Counted from the stretch's first letter, positions 1-8,755 are shown. The stretch: 64,000 nucleotides of DNA from Pararhodobacter zhoushanensis (GCF_003990445.1 NZ_REEZ01000011.1:62001-126000), one strand, 5' to 3'. The notes: generated by a model from the letters alone, not told the origin. A program made the numbers and translations.

Positions 1-165
1 GGCCGTGTCGAGCACGGTCGAGATCAGCCCGCCGTGCATGTTGCCGTGCCGGTTGGTGTGGTCTTGCGTGACGCGCATCGACACCGCCGGGCGTTCGCCG
101 CTGGTGTCAATGCGCAGGCCCAGCAGTTTCGCTGTGCCGGTGGCATCATGCCAGGGACCGCTCAT
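1..165 (-). CDS. PaaI-type hotdog thioesterase (partial, cut by left edge)
   Basis: Only the first 55 codons are inside the window. The translation ends with a HGNMHGG segment followed by LISTVLDTA, which is the signature of PaaI/YbgC-type hotdog-fold acyl-CoA thioesterases (the HGG turn and the following Asp helix line the active site). These enzymes hydrolyse acyl- or arylacyl-CoA and relieve CoA sequestration. The ATG overlaps the stop codon of the upstream acyl-CoA dehydrogenase as ATGA, so it is translationally coupled and is the last visible gene of the leftward beta-oxidation operon. The substrate cannot be inferred from this fragment. Confidence 0.8.
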   Translation of the reverse strand, partial: MSGPWHDATGTAKLLGLRIDTSGERPAVSMRVTQDHTNRHGNMHGGLISTVLDTA

Positions 166-1175
166 GCACTCAGGCGCATGAAGCGGGCGAGGTGCCAGTC
201 CTCATCGCCAAAGCGGTGATCGACGGCGATCAGACGGCGGGCGATCGGGGCCAGCGCGTATTCCTCGGTCATGGCGATGCCGCCGTGCATCTGGATCGCC
301 TCTTCGGCGACCAGATGCGCGGTGCGGCCCACCAGGTTCTTGGCGGCGCTGACGTGGCGGTCGCGGGTCGGGCCGTGGTCATGCAGGTGACCGGCGAGGT
401 TGATCACCGCCGAGCGTGCCATCTCGATCTCGATCGCGACATCGGCCATGCGGTGCTGCAGCGCCTGAAAGCTGCCAATAGGCCGGCCGAACTGGGTGCG
501 GGTGCGCAGGTAGTCCAGCGTCATCGCCTTGGCGGTTTCCATCGCACCCAGTGCTTCGGCGCAGACCGCCAGCGTGGCGGCGGCGATGCGGGCGTCGAGT
601 GTCTCGGCGCTGCCCAGTTTCTCGGCCTTCGCGCGGTCGAAGGTGATCTCGCTGATCGAGCCGCCCATCAGCGCGGGTGTGGTGTGCAGCGTCACGCCCG
701 GGTCCGCCGGATCGACGGCGAACAGGCAGGGTTTGGCGTCTTCCAGCGCCGTGACCAACAGCAGATCACAGCCCTCGGCATTAGTGACAAAGCTTTTGCG
801 TCCGCTGATCGTGCCGCCGTCCATGCTGGTGGTGATCGGCCCGGTATCATAGCGCAGCCCCGGCTCGGCATAGGCCAGCGCCGGTTTCAGCGCGCCGCTG
901 ATCACCGCCTCGACCCGTTCGGACTGGCCGCAATCGGCCAGCAAGCCGCCTGCCAGTCCGGCCTCGATCACCGGGGCGGTGGCACCGGCGCGGCCCAGTT
1001 CCTCGAACACCACGGCGATGTCGAAGCCGTTGCCGCCAAAGCCGCCCTCTTCCTCGGTAAACAGCGCGCCCAGCACGCCCAGATCTGCCAGTGCTGCCCA
1101 GTCAGCCCCGCGCGTCAGCGTGCGGCGCAGCGAGTCGGCGAGCATCGTGCGCTCTTCGGTATGTTTGAAATCCAT
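162..1175 (-). CDS. acyl-CoA dehydrogenase, small (PimD/FadE27-like) subunit
   Basis: A 337-residue FAD-dependent acyl-CoA dehydrogenase. The C-terminal domain has the usual helices (FGRPIGSFQALQHRMAD, then EEAIQMHGGIAMTEEY). It is shorter than the usual 380-400 residues, because the N-terminal helical domain is compact. Together with the absence of a YEGT-type catalytic Glu near the C-terminus, this is typical of the second subunit of heteromeric dehydrogenases such as PimC/PimD or FadE26/FadE27. It directly follows another dehydrogenase gene (11-nt gap), supporting an alpha2beta2 enzyme; that pairing is inference. It has a good ribosome site (GAGGAAA, 8 nt before ATG). Expected role: the first, alpha-beta desaturating step of beta-oxidation, passing electrons to ETF. 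Confidence 0.85.
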   Translation of the reverse strand: MDFKHTEERTMLADSLRRTLTRGADWAALADLGVLGALFTEEEGGFGGNGFDIAVVFEELGRAGATAPVIEAGLAGGLLADCGQSERVEAVISGALKPALAYAEPGLRYDTGPITTSMDGGTISGRKSFVTNAEGCDLLLVTALEDAKPCLFAVDPADPGVTLHTTPALMGGSISEITFDRAKAEKLGSAETLDARIAAATLAVCAEALGAMETAKAMTLDYLRTRTQFGRPIGSFQALQHRMADVAIEIEMARSAVINLAGHLHDHGPTRDRHVSAAKNLVGRTAHLVAEEAIQMHGGIAMTEEYALAPIARRLIAVDHRFGDEDWHLARFMRLSA

Positions 1176-1186
1176 GGTCGTTTTCC

Positions 1187-2380
1187 TCAGAGCCCGAGAA
1201 TTGCTTTGGTGATGATGCCGCGCTGCACCTCGTTCGAGCCGCCGTAGATCGAGATCTTGCGGTTGTTGAGATACGTGTTCGTGGTGCGGGCGGCGTATTC
1301 AGGGCCCGGGTGGTAGAGGTTGGTGTCGTCCAGCCCCTCGGCCACGAAAGGCTGCGCCCAGGGGCCGATCGCCCGGCGGGCCAGATCGTTGATCTGCTGG
1401 CGCAGGATCGAGCCCTTGACCTTGAGCATCGAGCTTTCCGCCCCCGGTGCCTTGCCGCCATCCGCCGCTGCAACGACGCGCAGGTTGGTGGTGGCCATGG
1501 CCATCAGGTCGATCTCGATCCGGGCAAGGCGCGCGGCAAAGAGCGGGTCTTCGATCAGCGGGCGGCCGTTTTGCAGCTCACTATGCGCCATGCGCTTGAG
1601 GGCCTGCAGCCCGGCATTGGCAAAGCCGACGCCCGCGATGCCGGTCCGCTCATGCGTCAGCAGGTATTTGGCATAGGTCCAGCCCTTGTTCTCTTCGCCG
1701 ACCAGATTCTCGACCGGGACTTTCACGTCGGTGAACCAGACCTCGTTCACCTCATGCACGCCGTCGATCAGGATGATCGGGCGGACCTCGATGCCGGGTG
1801 TGTCCATGTCGATCAACAGGAAGCTGATGCCCTGCTGGGCCTTGGCATCGGGGTCGGTGCGGACCAGACAGAAAATCATGTTGGCGAACTGACCCAGCGT
1901 GGTCCAGGTCTTCTGGCCGTTGACGATATAATGGTCGCCATCGCGCACGGCGCGGGTCTTGAGCGAGGCCAGATCCGAGCCAGCGCCCGGTTCGGAATAG
2001 CCCTGACACCACCAATCCTCACCCGACAGGATGCGGGGCAGGTAATAGTCCTGCTGTTCTTTCGAGCCAAAGGCCTGCAAGACCGGGGCCAGCATCGCCA
2101 CGCCAAAGGGCACGATGCGCGGCGCATGGGCAAGCGCGCATTCTTCTTCGAAGATATGCTTCTGGACAGCGCTCCATTCCTGCCCGCCAAAGGCCTTGGG
2201 CCACGCCCCGGCCAGCCAGCCTTTTTCGTTGAGCCGCCCGTGCCAGAGGTCATATTCGGCCTTGGTCAGGGACTCGCCGTCGCCGACGTGACCGGCGATT
2301 TCCGCGGGCAACTGGTCGCGCAGAAAGTCGCGGACTTCTTCGCGAAAGGCGGTATCTTCTGCGGTGTAATTCAGGTCCAT
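1187..2380 (-). CDS. acyl-CoA dehydrogenase, large (PimC-like) subunit
   Basis: A 397-residue acyl-CoA dehydrogenase starting at MDLNYTAED; a longer reading frame reaches 2422, but the inner ATG has a ribosome site (GAGGGA) and the family's normal start. Middle beta-domain motifs include CQGYSEPGAGSDLASL and VNGQKTWTT. The C-terminus is ISIYGGSNEVQRG, so the Glu of the YEGT motif is absent. The LTHERTG helix carries an LxxER Glu of the kind used as base in isovaleryl- and long-chain-type enzymes. It lies between a thiolase and a second, shorter dehydrogenase, an order matching pimB-pimC-pimD. Substrate is probably a medium- or long-chain fatty or dicarboxylic acyl-CoA, by context only. Confidence 0.88.
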   Translation of the reverse strand: MDLNYTAEDTAFREEVRDFLRDQLPAEIAGHVGDGESLTKAEYDLWHGRLNEKGWLAGAWPKAFGGQEWSAVQKHIFEEECALAHAPRIVPFGVAMLAPVLQAFGSKEQQDYYLPRILSGEDWWCQGYSEPGAGSDLASLKTRAVRDGDHYIVNGQKTWTTLGQFANMIFCLVRTDPDAKAQQGISFLLIDMDTPGIEVRPIILIDGVHEVNEVWFTDVKVPVENLVGEENKGWTYAKYLLTHERTGIAGVGFANAGLQALKRMAHSELQNGRPLIEDPLFAARLARIEIDLMAMATTNLRVVAAADGGKAPGAESSMLKVKGSILRQQINDLARRAIGPWAQPFVAEGLDDTNLYHPGPEYAARTTNTYLNNRKISIYGGSNEVQRGIITKAILGL

Positions 2381-2393
2381 CGTCTTCAGTCCC

Positions 2394-3569
2394 TCAAAAG
2401 ATTTCAAACAGGCCGGCAGCACCCGCGCCGCCGCCGATGCACATGGTCACCACGCCCCATTTCGCGCCCCGCCGCTTGCCTTCCAGCAGCACATGGCCCG
2501 CCATGCGCGCGCCTGACATTCCGTAGGGGTGGCCGATGGCGATGGAACCGCCGTTGACGTTGAACTTCTCGGGGTCGATGCCGAGCTGGTCGCGGCAATA
2601 GAGCGCCTGACTGGCGAAGGCCTCGTTCAGCTCCCACAGGTCGATGTCATCGACGATCAGGCCCGCGCGGTCCAGAAGGCGCGGCACGGCATAGATCGGG
2701 CCGATGCCCATCTCATCCGGCTCGCAGCCCGCGACGGCAAAGCCGCGGAACGCGCCCAGCGGTTCCAGCCCCAGCTGCGCCGCGTCTCCGGCGTCCATCA
2801 GGACCAGCGACGCCGCGCCGTCCGACAGTTGCGAGGCATTGCCGGCGGTGACGAAATTCCCCTCACCGCGCACCGGGGCGAGCGAGGCCAGCCCTTCAAG
2901 CGTGGTCGAGGGGCGGTTGCATTCGTCCTGCCGCAGGGTGACGGCCTTCTCGCTGATCTCGCCCGTCGCCTTGTCCTGAACGCCCATCATCACGTCCATC
3001 GGCACGATCTCGTCATCGAAGATCCCGTTGGCCTGCGCCGCCGCGATGCGCTGTTGCGAGCGCAGGGCGTATTCGTCCTGCGCCTCGCGGCTCACGCCAT
3101 AACGCTGGGCGACGATGTCGGCGGTGTCGATCATCGGCAGGTACAGCTCGGGTTTGTTGGCCAGAATCCACGGCTCGGGCGTGTTTCGCGGCGAGGGTTG
3201 GTTCAGGCTGATGCTTTCCACCCCGCCGACCAGCATGGCCCGCGCGCTGTCTTGCGTGATCATCTGCGCGCCCATGGCGATGGCTTGCAACCCGCTGGCG
3301 CAAAAGCGGTTCACCGTGGTGCCCGCCACGCTGACCGGCAGACCGGCACGGATGACCACCTGACGGCCCATGTTGTTGCCGGTGACGTTTTCCGGGATCG
3401 CGCAGCCCCAGATCGAATCCTCGATCATTGCGGGGTCGATCCCCGCCCGCTCGACTGCGTGGCGGGCGGCATGGGCGGCGATGGTAACGCCGTGGGTCTT
3501 GTTGAACGCGCCGCGATAGGCTTTGCCGATGGCAGTGCGGGCGGTCGAAACGATGACAGCTTCTCTCAT
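2394..3569 (-). CDS. acetyl-CoA C-acyltransferase (beta-ketothiolase, PimB/FadA type)
   Basis: A 391-residue thiolase, the usual length. It begins [16 protein letters not shown]. The nucleophilic Cys is in [11 protein letters not shown] (about residue 90), the active-site His in [16 protein letters not shown], and the second catalytic Cys in [10 protein letters not shown] near the C-terminus, so all key residues are present. It cleaves 3-ketoacyl-CoA with CoA to release acetyl-CoA, the last beta-oxidation step. It is 11 nt downstream of the multifunctional hydratase/dehydrogenase and 13 nt upstream of the large dehydrogenase gene, clearly in one operon. Confidence 0.93.
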   Translation of the reverse strand: MREAVIVSTARTAIGKAYRGAFNKTHGVTIAAHAARHAVERAGIDPAMIEDSIWGCAIPENVTGNNMGRQVVIRAGLPVSVAGTTVNRFCASGLQAIAMGAQMITQDSARAMLVGGVESISLNQPSPRNTPEPWILANKPELYLPMIDTADIVAQRYGVSREAQDEYALRSQQRIAAAQANGIFDDEIVPMDVMMGVQDKATGEISEKAVTLRQDECNRPSTTLEGLASLAPVRGEGNFVTAGNASQLSDGAASLVLMDAGDAAQLGLEPLGAFRGFAVAGCEPDEMGIGPIYAVPRLLDRAGLIVDDIDLWELNEAFASQALYCRDQLGIDPEKFNVNGGSIAIGHPYGMSGARMAGHVLLEGKRRGAKWGVVTMCIGGGAGAAGLFEIF

Positions 3570-3580
3570 GGCCGGTTCCT

Positions 3581-5665
3581 TCAGTTCAGGCTGTTGAAAT
3601 CGCGACCCTCGGCCACGAGCGTTTTGAGCAGATCGGCCGGTTGCCAGAAGAACGCGTCGTCCTTGGCGGCAGCCTCGATCGTGGCCAGCACATTCGCCAG
3701 CCCGATGTGATCGGCGTAATGCATCGGGCCACCGCGGAAGCGCGGGAAGCCGTAGCCATAAAGCTTGGTCACATCCACATCGAGCGGACGCAGGGCGATG
3801 CCCTCGCTGACCACCTTCGCGCCCTCGTTGATCATCGCGGCCATGTAGCGCTCGACGATCTCTTCGTCGGTAAAGTCGCGGGCGTTGATGCCCTTGGCCT
3901 TGCGCTCGGCGGCGATGATTTCTTCAACCTCGGGGTCGGGGCGGCCCTTGGGCGAGGCGTCATCATAGATGTAATGGCCATGCCCGGTTTTGCGACCCAG
4001 ACGGCCCAGTTCATAGAGCTTGTCGCCCCAGTCGCCCCAGCGCTCGCCTTTCTGACGGGTGGGCAGCAGCCGTTTGCGGGTCAGATAGCCGATGTCGATG
4101 CCCGCCAGATCGGCCACGGCATACGGCCCCATCGCAAAGCCGAAATCGACCAGCGCCTTGTCCACCTGAAACGGCGAGGCGCCTTCCAGCACCATGATAT
4201 CCGCCGCCGTGCGGTAGGTTTTCAGAATGCGGTTGCCGATGAACCCGTCGCAGACCCCGGCGCGCACCGGCACCTTTTTCAGCGCCTTGGCCAGCGCGAA
4301 GCCGGTGGCGACCACCTCGGGCGAGGTCTTGGCGGCCACGACGATTTCCAGGAGCCGCATCACATGCGCGGGCGAGAAGAAGTGCAGCCCGATCACATCC
4401 TGCGGGCGGCTGGTCATGGCAGCGATCTCGTCCACGTCCAGATAGCTGGTGTTCGAGGCCAGCACAGCACCCGGCTTGGCCACAGCGTCCAGCTTGGTGA
4501 ACACGGCTTTCTTGACGTCCATCGATTCAAACACCGCTTCGATGATCACATCGGCGGTCGACAGGGCTTCATAGTCATCGGTCGTCACCAGCTTGTCGGC
4601 CAAAAGCTGATCGCGGCCCCCGGCGCTCAGCTTGCCACGTTTCACACTGTCGGCCAGCGTGCGGGCGATGCCGGTATGGGCTTTCTCGACCGCCTCGCCA
4701 TCGCGCTCGATCAGCGTGACCTGCAGACCGTTGAGCAGACAGCTGACCGCGATCCCGCCGCCCATCGTGCCGCCGCCGATCACGCCGACATGGCGGATGC
4801 TGCGTGGGGTGACGCCCTTCAGCTCGGGCAGTTGTGCGGTTTTGCGTTCGGAAAAGAAGGCGTGGATCATCGCCTTGCGCTGCGGGGTGGCCATCATCTC
4901 AAGGAACACACCGCGTTCCATCAGCATCGCTTCATCGAACGGTTTGTCGGCTCCGGCGACAGCGACGTCGATGGCGCGCAGATGGCAGATATGGCCGGGA
5001 TTGGCGCGTGCGACCTTCTTTTTCAGCGCGGCGAGCGAGTCGGCATCGGTCGGCGGCACCGACATTTCCGACAGGCGGCGCACCGGCAGGCCTTCGGCCA
5101 GCACTTTGCGGGCGAAGGCCATGCCAGCCTCGAACGGATCGGCGTTCGACAGCTCATCCGCGATACCCAGCGCGAAAGCATCCTCGGCGCTGACCTGCCG
5201 GGCCGAGGTGAAGATATCCGCCGCCGAGACAATGCCGACCAGACGCGGCAGGCGTTGCGTGCCGCCAGCGCCGGGGATCAGGCCCAGATTGACCTCGGGC
5301 AGACCCACCTTCGCGCCGCGCAGCATCACGCGGTAATGGCAGCCCAGTGCCACCTCGAACCCGCCGCCCAGCGCTGTGCCGTGGATCACGCAGACCACCG
5401 GCTTTTCTTGCGACTCGAGCGCCATGATCGCGTCGGGCAGGTAGGGCTCTTTCGGCGTCTTGCCAAATTCGGTGATATCCGCCCCGGCGATGAAGGTGCG
5501 GCCCTCGGCCATCAGCACGGCGACTTTCTCGGGGCCCTTGGCGAACGCCTCGGCCGCAGCGACCAGCCCCGCCCGCACCGCGTAGCTTGAGGCGTTGACC
5601 GGCGGGTTGTCGATGCGGATCACAGCGATCTCGCCGTGGGATTCATAGCGGACAGGATTGGTCAT
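3581..5665 (-). CDS. bifunctional enoyl-CoA hydratase / 3-hydroxyacyl-CoA dehydrogenase (PimF/FadB type)
   Basis: A 694-residue fusion. The N-terminal crotonase domain (about 1-200) keeps both catalytic Glu residues ([13 protein letters not shown] and [19 protein letters not shown]). The central Rossmann domain (about 290-470) has [13 protein letters not shown] and the catalytic His in [15 protein letters not shown]. The C-terminal helical dimerisation domains follow. It hydrates trans-2-enoyl-CoA and oxidises the L-3-hydroxyacyl-CoA with NAD. The length and the order with thiolase and two dehydrogenases match PimF of the pim operon. The gene lies 11 nt downstream of the IclR regulator gene. 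Confidence 0.92.
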   Translation of the reverse strand: MTNPVRYESHGEIAVIRIDNPPVNASSYAVRAGLVAAAEAFAKGPEKVAVLMAEGRTFIAGADITEFGKTPKEPYLPDAIMALESQEKPVVCVIHGTALGGGFEVALGCHYRVMLRGAKVGLPEVNLGLIPGAGGTQRLPRLVGIVSAADIFTSARQVSAEDAFALGIADELSNADPFEAGMAFARKVLAEGLPVRRLSEMSVPPTDADSLAALKKKVARANPGHICHLRAIDVAVAGADKPFDEAMLMERGVFLEMMATPQRKAMIHAFFSERKTAQLPELKGVTPRSIRHVGVIGGGTMGGGIAVSCLLNGLQVTLIERDGEAVEKAHTGIARTLADSVKRGKLSAGGRDQLLADKLVTTDDYEALSTADVIIEAVFESMDVKKAVFTKLDAVAKPGAVLASNTSYLDVDEIAAMTSRPQDVIGLHFFSPAHVMRLLEIVVAAKTSPEVVATGFALAKALKKVPVRAGVCDGFIGNRILKTYRTAADIMVLEGASPFQVDKALVDFGFAMGPYAVADLAGIDIGYLTRKRLLPTRQKGERWGDWGDKLYELGRLGRKTGHGHYIYDDASPKGRPDPEVEEIIAAERKAKGINARDFTDEEIVERYMAAMINEGAKVVSEGIALRPLDVDVTKLYGYGFPRFRGGPMHYADHIGLANVLATIEAAAKDDAFFWQPADLLKTLVAEGRDFNSLN

Positions 5666-5676
5666 GACGGGTCCTC

Positions 5677-6474
5677 TCAGGTCTGTCGGACAGCCGCGCC
5701 CGGACCGGGCGTGGCAAATAACGCGCCGCCAATACGGCGGCAGGTGGTGGCGATATCCTCGCCGATGGCGTGGCGTGCGGTGGCGTCGATCTGCCCGGCC
5801 AATGTAATGGAAGACACGCCGTAGCGGGCGGTTCCTTGTGCATCGGTCACAATCGAGCCAACGACGTCCACGCCGATGTACAGCTCCCCCAGATCGACAG
5901 CGTAGCCCAAGCGCGCCGCTTCGGCCACGGAGTCGGCGTAGGAGTCGAAGCTGGGCGGCAATTGCCAGCGCAAGGCGGCGAAGGGCGCGCGCAGCGCGTC
6001 GCGCGTCAGGCCACGATGCGCGGCCAGCGCGCGGCCAACGCCGCCGGAATAGGCGGGCAGGCGTTTGCCCATCGGCAGGTCGACGCGGGTGGCGGCGGGG
6101 TCATAGGCACGCTCGATCAGCACGATGCGGTCGTCGCCGGTGATGTGCCAAAGGCACATCAGCGCGCTGTGCTGCAAGGACAGGCGTTCCAGCTCGGGCC
6201 GGATCATGTCGGCGGGGTTGGCGCCCAGCACGCCGACCGCCAACTCGACCAGACCCAGGCCGGGGCGATAGGTCTTGTCGCGCTCGTCGAAGACCAGCAG
6301 CCCCTCGGCCACCAGCGTGCGCAGAAGGTTGAAACAGGTCGAGCCATTCACCCCGGTCGCGCGCGCGATGACACTGACGCCTTCGGGCCGTCCACGCGCC
6401 GAAAGATAGCGCAGGATGCTCAGCGCGTGGACCAAGGCGCCCACGGGTCGGGTCTGGGTGATTTCGTCAGTCAC
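5677..6474 (-). CDS. IclR-family transcriptional regulator
   Basis: A 265-residue regulator with an N-terminal winged helix-turn-helix (about 10-70: ALSILRYLSARGRPEGVSVIA, then GVNGSTCFNLLRTLVAEGLL) and a C-terminal GAF-like ligand domain (GKRLPAYSGGVGRALAA). It is the first gene of the leftward beta-oxidation operon and most likely controls it in response to an acyl-CoA or organic acid. Two overlapping palindromes start 19 nt upstream of the start codon, consistent with autoregulation. The ligand is unknown. Confidence 0.92.
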   Translation of the reverse strand: MTDEITQTRPVGALVHALSILRYLSARGRPEGVSVIARATGVNGSTCFNLLRTLVAEGLLVFDERDKTYRPGLGLVELAVGVLGANPADMIRPELERLSLQHSALMCLWHITGDDRIVLIERAYDPAATRVDLPMGKRLPAYSGGVGRALAAHRGLTRDALRAPFAALRWQLPPSFDSYADSVAEAARLGYAVDLGELYIGVDVVGSIVTDAQGTARYGVSSITLAGQIDATARHAIGEDIATTCRRIGGALFATPGPGAAVRQT

Positions 6475-6493
6475 CAGCGGCTATTCTCTCACA

Positions 6494-6517
6494 GGAATGG
6501 CATTCCGTATGCAGAAT
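6494..6517. promoter_or_regulatory. candidate IclR operator (two overlapping palindromes)
   Basis: Positions 6494-6506 read GGAATGGCATTCC, a perfect palindrome. Positions 6502-6517 read ATTCCGTATGCAGAAT, 12 of 16 positions symmetric, with ATTC/GAAT ends like many IclR-family sites. They sit just upstream of the IclR start (6474) and face the divergent sigma-factor gene. Binding is inferred from position and symmetry only. Confidence 0.5.
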
Positions 6518-6560
6518 ATCCCTAGCCAGCGCAGTCCGTGCTGTCCAGCGTCATATTACA

Positions 6561-6592
6561 CTGGACCTTTGGTGACGTAGCGCTACGTATTT
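6561..6592 (+). promoter_or_regulatory. possible weak ECF-type promoter of the sigma-factor gene, with 14-bp palindrome
   Basis: CTGGACCTT at 6561-6569 matches 7 of 9 bases of the CTGAAACTT element found before both fasciclin genes. CGTATTT follows at 6586-6592, but with one extra spacer base. A perfect palindrome ACGTAGCGCTACGT spans 6575-6588, inside this spacer. Autoregulation of the ECF sigma gene is plausible; the palindrome could instead be an operator for another factor. Confidence 0.35.
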
Positions 6593-6635
6593 GTGAACGA
6601 CCGGCCCCACGGCCGGGATGCCAGGGGGAGGCACC

Positions 6636-7205
6636 GTGCCGGACGACATCATAGGCTCTTTGTTGCAACGCACCGCAACGCAAGACCGCTCTGCCTTTCA
6701 GCAACTCTATTCCGAGACCGCGCCGAAACTTTCCGGCGTGCTGTTCCGTATCCTCGGCAATAGAACCGAGGTAGATGACGCCATGCAGGAAGTTTATATC
6801 CGCGTCTGGCAACGCGCAGCGCAGTACCGGCCAGACCGGGGGCAGGGGATCAGCTGGCTGATCGCCGTGACCCGCAATCATGCGCTGGACCGGCTGCGCG
6901 CCCGCCCCGAACGGGCAGGGATGCGGCAAGAGGTGGCGCGGGACGAAGACGGGCAAGACCCGCTCGATCGCATCGCCGACCCCACCGCCGGGGTCGAGGC
7001 CGGGCTGGTGGCCAAGGGCGAGGCGCGACGCGTCGTCAATTGCTTTGACGAGCTGGAAGAAGACCGTGCAGCCGCTGTCAAAGGCGCTTATGTTCAGGGC
7101 CTGTCGTATCAGGATCTGGCCGAGCGTCATGGCGTTCCCCTGAACACGATGCGGACCTGGCTGCGCCGGGGCCTGCTGCGGCTGCGGGAGTGCATGGACA
7201 GATGA
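6636..7205 (+). CDS. ECF-family RNA polymerase sigma factor (SigK-like)
   Basis: A 189-residue ECF sigma factor with region 2 (FQQLYSETAPKLSGVLFRI, then DDAMQEVYIRVW and the -10 recognition helix around GISWLIAVTRNHALDRLR) and region 4 (LSYQDLAERHGVPLNTMRTWLRRGLLRLR). The GTG at 6636 is chosen because GGGGGAGG lies 5-6 nt before it; an in-frame ATG at 6618 has no such site. The stop overlaps the anti-sigma start as ATGA, so both are made together. The partner is RskA-type, which places it near the SigK class. Two fasciclin genes downstream carry a shared candidate promoter for it. Confidence 0.93.
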   Translation: MPDDIIGSLLQRTATQDRSAFQQLYSETAPKLSGVLFRILGNRTEVDDAMQEVYIRVWQRAAQYRPDRGQGISWLIAVTRNHALDRLRARPERAGMRQEVARDEDGQDPLDRIADPTAGVEAGLVAKGEARRVVNCFDELEEDRAAAVKGAYVQGLSYQDLAERHGVPLNTMRTWLRRGLLRLRECMDR

Positions 7206-7873
7206 GCGATACATTTGACGCAGGCGCCTGGCCGCCCGAAGATCACGACGACCTCACCGCCGCCGAATACGTGCTGGGCGTGCTGCCGCATCGCGAACGT
7301 CAGGCCGCCCAAGAGCGGGCTGAACTGGATGGCGGTTTCTCGCGCCGGGTCTCGCAATGGGAGGGACGGCTGGCCGTCCTGAATGCCGCCTATGAAGACG
7401 GGCCGGTGAATGCCGCCGTCTATCCGCGCATTGAGTCCGATCTGTTCGGCGCGCCACAGGCTGCCGCTGCACCCGCGCGCCGTGTCCCGGCGTGGCGCCT
7501 GTGGCTGTCGGGCGGGGTGGTCGCCGCGACCGTGGTGCTGGCCGTGATCTTCTGGCCGCAGACCGAGCCACCGCTCAGCGCTCAGCTGACCGGGGAGGCC
7601 GTCGCCTTCAACGCCAGCTTCGACGGCGCGGTCCTGCAGATCGCGCGGGCAGGGGATGCGGCTGACGCGGACCACGATTATGAGCTCTGGGCGATTGGTG
7701 CCGACGGCGTGCCGCGCTCGCTGGGTCTGCTGCGCGGCGAGAGCGCGCAGATTGCCGCGAGCGATCTGGAGCCGGGCGTAACGCTGGCGGTCAGTCTTGA
7801 GCCACTGGGCGGCGCGCCGGATGGGTCGCCGACAGGGCCGGTGCTGGCAGCCGCGGCGCTGGCGGTCAACTGA
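7202..7873 (+). CDS. RskA-type membrane anti-sigma factor
   Basis: A 223-residue single-span membrane protein. The cytoplasmic N-terminus (about 1-95; DLTAAEYVLGVLPHRERQ) is the anti-sigma part. One transmembrane helix (WLSGGVVAATVVLAVIFW, about 100-118) follows, then a periplasmic RskA-like domain (YELWAIGADGVPRSLGLL). In known systems such a protein holds its ECF sigma at the membrane until regulated proteolysis frees it. The start is the ATG at 7202 in the ATGA overlap with the sigma gene; an upstream in-frame ATG at 7190 lies inside that gene. Confidence 0.9.
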   Translation: MSDTFDAGAWPPEDHDDLTAAEYVLGVLPHRERQAAQERAELDGGFSRRVSQWEGRLAVLNAAYEDGPVNAAVYPRIESDLFGAPQAAAAPARRVPAWRLWLSGGVVAATVVLAVIFWPQTEPPLSAQLTGEAVAFNASFDGAVLQIARAGDAADADHDYELWAIGADGVPRSLGLLRGESAQIAASDLEPGVTLAVSLEPLGGAPDGSPTGPVLAAAALAVN

Positions 7874-7944
7874 GCCAAGGCGGAGTGACTTGGGAAACGG
7901 CGTCGGGAAACCGGCGCCGTTTCGCGTTGCGGCGGTTGGCGGAA

Positions 7945-8021
7945 GGTGCGGTGAAACCGCACCCTACGGGCGCTTCACGCGCTGCCCTAAACGCCACCGT
8001 AGGGTGCGGTTTCACCGCACC
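7945..8021. repeat. 25-bp perfect inverted repeat built from two palindromic units
   Basis: The arms at 7945-7969 and 7997-8021 are exact reverse complements separated by 27 nt. Each arm contains an internal hairpin GGTGCGGT-(3 nt)-ACCGCACC followed or preceded by a CCGTAGG-type flank. The unit recurs with one compensatory base-pair change at 28467-28489. It lies between the anti-sigma gene and the first fasciclin gene and could terminate or attenuate read-through, but no T-run follows. It looks like a small dispersed palindromic (REP-like) element. Confidence 0.8.
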
Positions 8022-8073
8022 GTTGCAGGCCTCCTGCCTCTCACGCGACCGTGATCGCCAAAAATCGCCGCGC

Positions 8074-8103
8074 TGAAACTTGCGCACGAATCCTCCCGTT
8101 TCT
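8074..8103 (+). promoter_or_regulatory. ECF sigma promoter of fasciclin gene 1
   Basis: TGAAACTT at 8074-8081 (-35) and CGTTTCT at 8097-8103 (-10): GAAAC to CGTT spacing is 17 nt. The same elements with identical spacing precede the second fasciclin gene, with a shared TGATC...AAAAATC stretch just upstream. The -35 AAC core and CGT-type -10 are typical of ECF promoters. Recognition by the adjacent sigma factor is inferred. Confidence 0.65.
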
Positions 8104-8152
8104 GGAGCATGGGCCAAACAGCCCGACCAACAGATCCAACGGGAGAACCACC

Positions 8153-8704
8153 ATGAAAACCATCCTCGCCGCCGCTGCCCTTGCCGCCACTGCGCTGGGC
8201 TCGACCGTCGCCTTCGCCGCCAACCCCAATGTCGGCGGTGCCGCGATGTTCGAGAACCGCAACATCGTCGAGAACGCTGTGAACTCGGCTGACCACACCA
8301 CGCTGGTCGCTGCCGTTCAGGCCGCCGGTCTGGTTGAAACGCTGCAGGGTGAGGGTCCTTTTACCGTCTTCGCCCCCACCAACGACGCTTTCGCGATGCT
8401 GCCCGCCGGTACCGTCGAGGATCTGCTCAAGCCCGAGAACCTCGAGACCCTGCAGACCATCCTGACCTGCCACGTCGTGCCGACCCGCGCGCTGTGGGGT
8501 GACATCAACGGCATGATCCGCGCCGATGGTGGCAGCCATGTGATCAACACCGTCGGTGGCTGCGAATTCACCGCGACCAACCGCAACGGCGTGATCACCA
8601 TCGAAGACGGCCGGGGCACGCTGGCCCATGTGACCATCGCCGACGTGATGCAGTCCAATGGCGTGATCCACGTCATCGACCACGTCCTGCTGCCCGCCAT
8701 GTAA
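8153..8704 (+). CDS. secreted fasciclin (FAS1) domain protein 1
   Basis: 183 residues: an N-terminal signal peptide (MKTILAAAALAATALGSTVAFA, cleavage expected after AFA) and one FAS1 domain (NIVENAVNSADHTTLVAAVQ; GPFTVFAPTNDAFAML, the H1 box; GVIHVIDHVLLP, the H2 box). FAS1 proteins are extracytoplasmic adhesion or ligand-binding modules. The start is ATG at 8153, preceded by GGGAGA; an upstream in-frame ATG gives an implausible extension. It has a close tandem paralogue 127 nt downstream. It contains two Cys in positions shared with the paralogue, possibly a disulfide. Confidence 0.93.
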   Translation: MKTILAAAALAATALGSTVAFAANPNVGGAAMFENRNIVENAVNSADHTTLVAAVQAAGLVETLQGEGPFTVFAPTNDAFAMLPAGTVEDLLKPENLETLQTILTCHVVPTRALWGDINGMIRADGGSHVINTVGGCEFTATNRNGVITIEDGRGTLAHVTIADVMQSNGVIHVIDHVLLPAM

Positions 8705-8755
8705 ACGACCCGGCGGAGGCTTCACGGCCCTGTGATCAAAGAAAAAATCAGAGCC

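Noticed and set aside
1310-2557. Long plus-strand open frame opposite the acyl-CoA dehydrogenase gene
   Set aside because: It is the antisense of real genes in high-GC DNA, has no recognisable domain, and its composition (His/Gln/Arg/Asp rich) is typical of a shadow frame.
3641-5590. 649-codon plus-strand open frame opposite the FadB-type gene
   Set aside because: Shadow of the minus-strand enzyme, whose motifs are complete; no ribosome site or domain in the plus frame.
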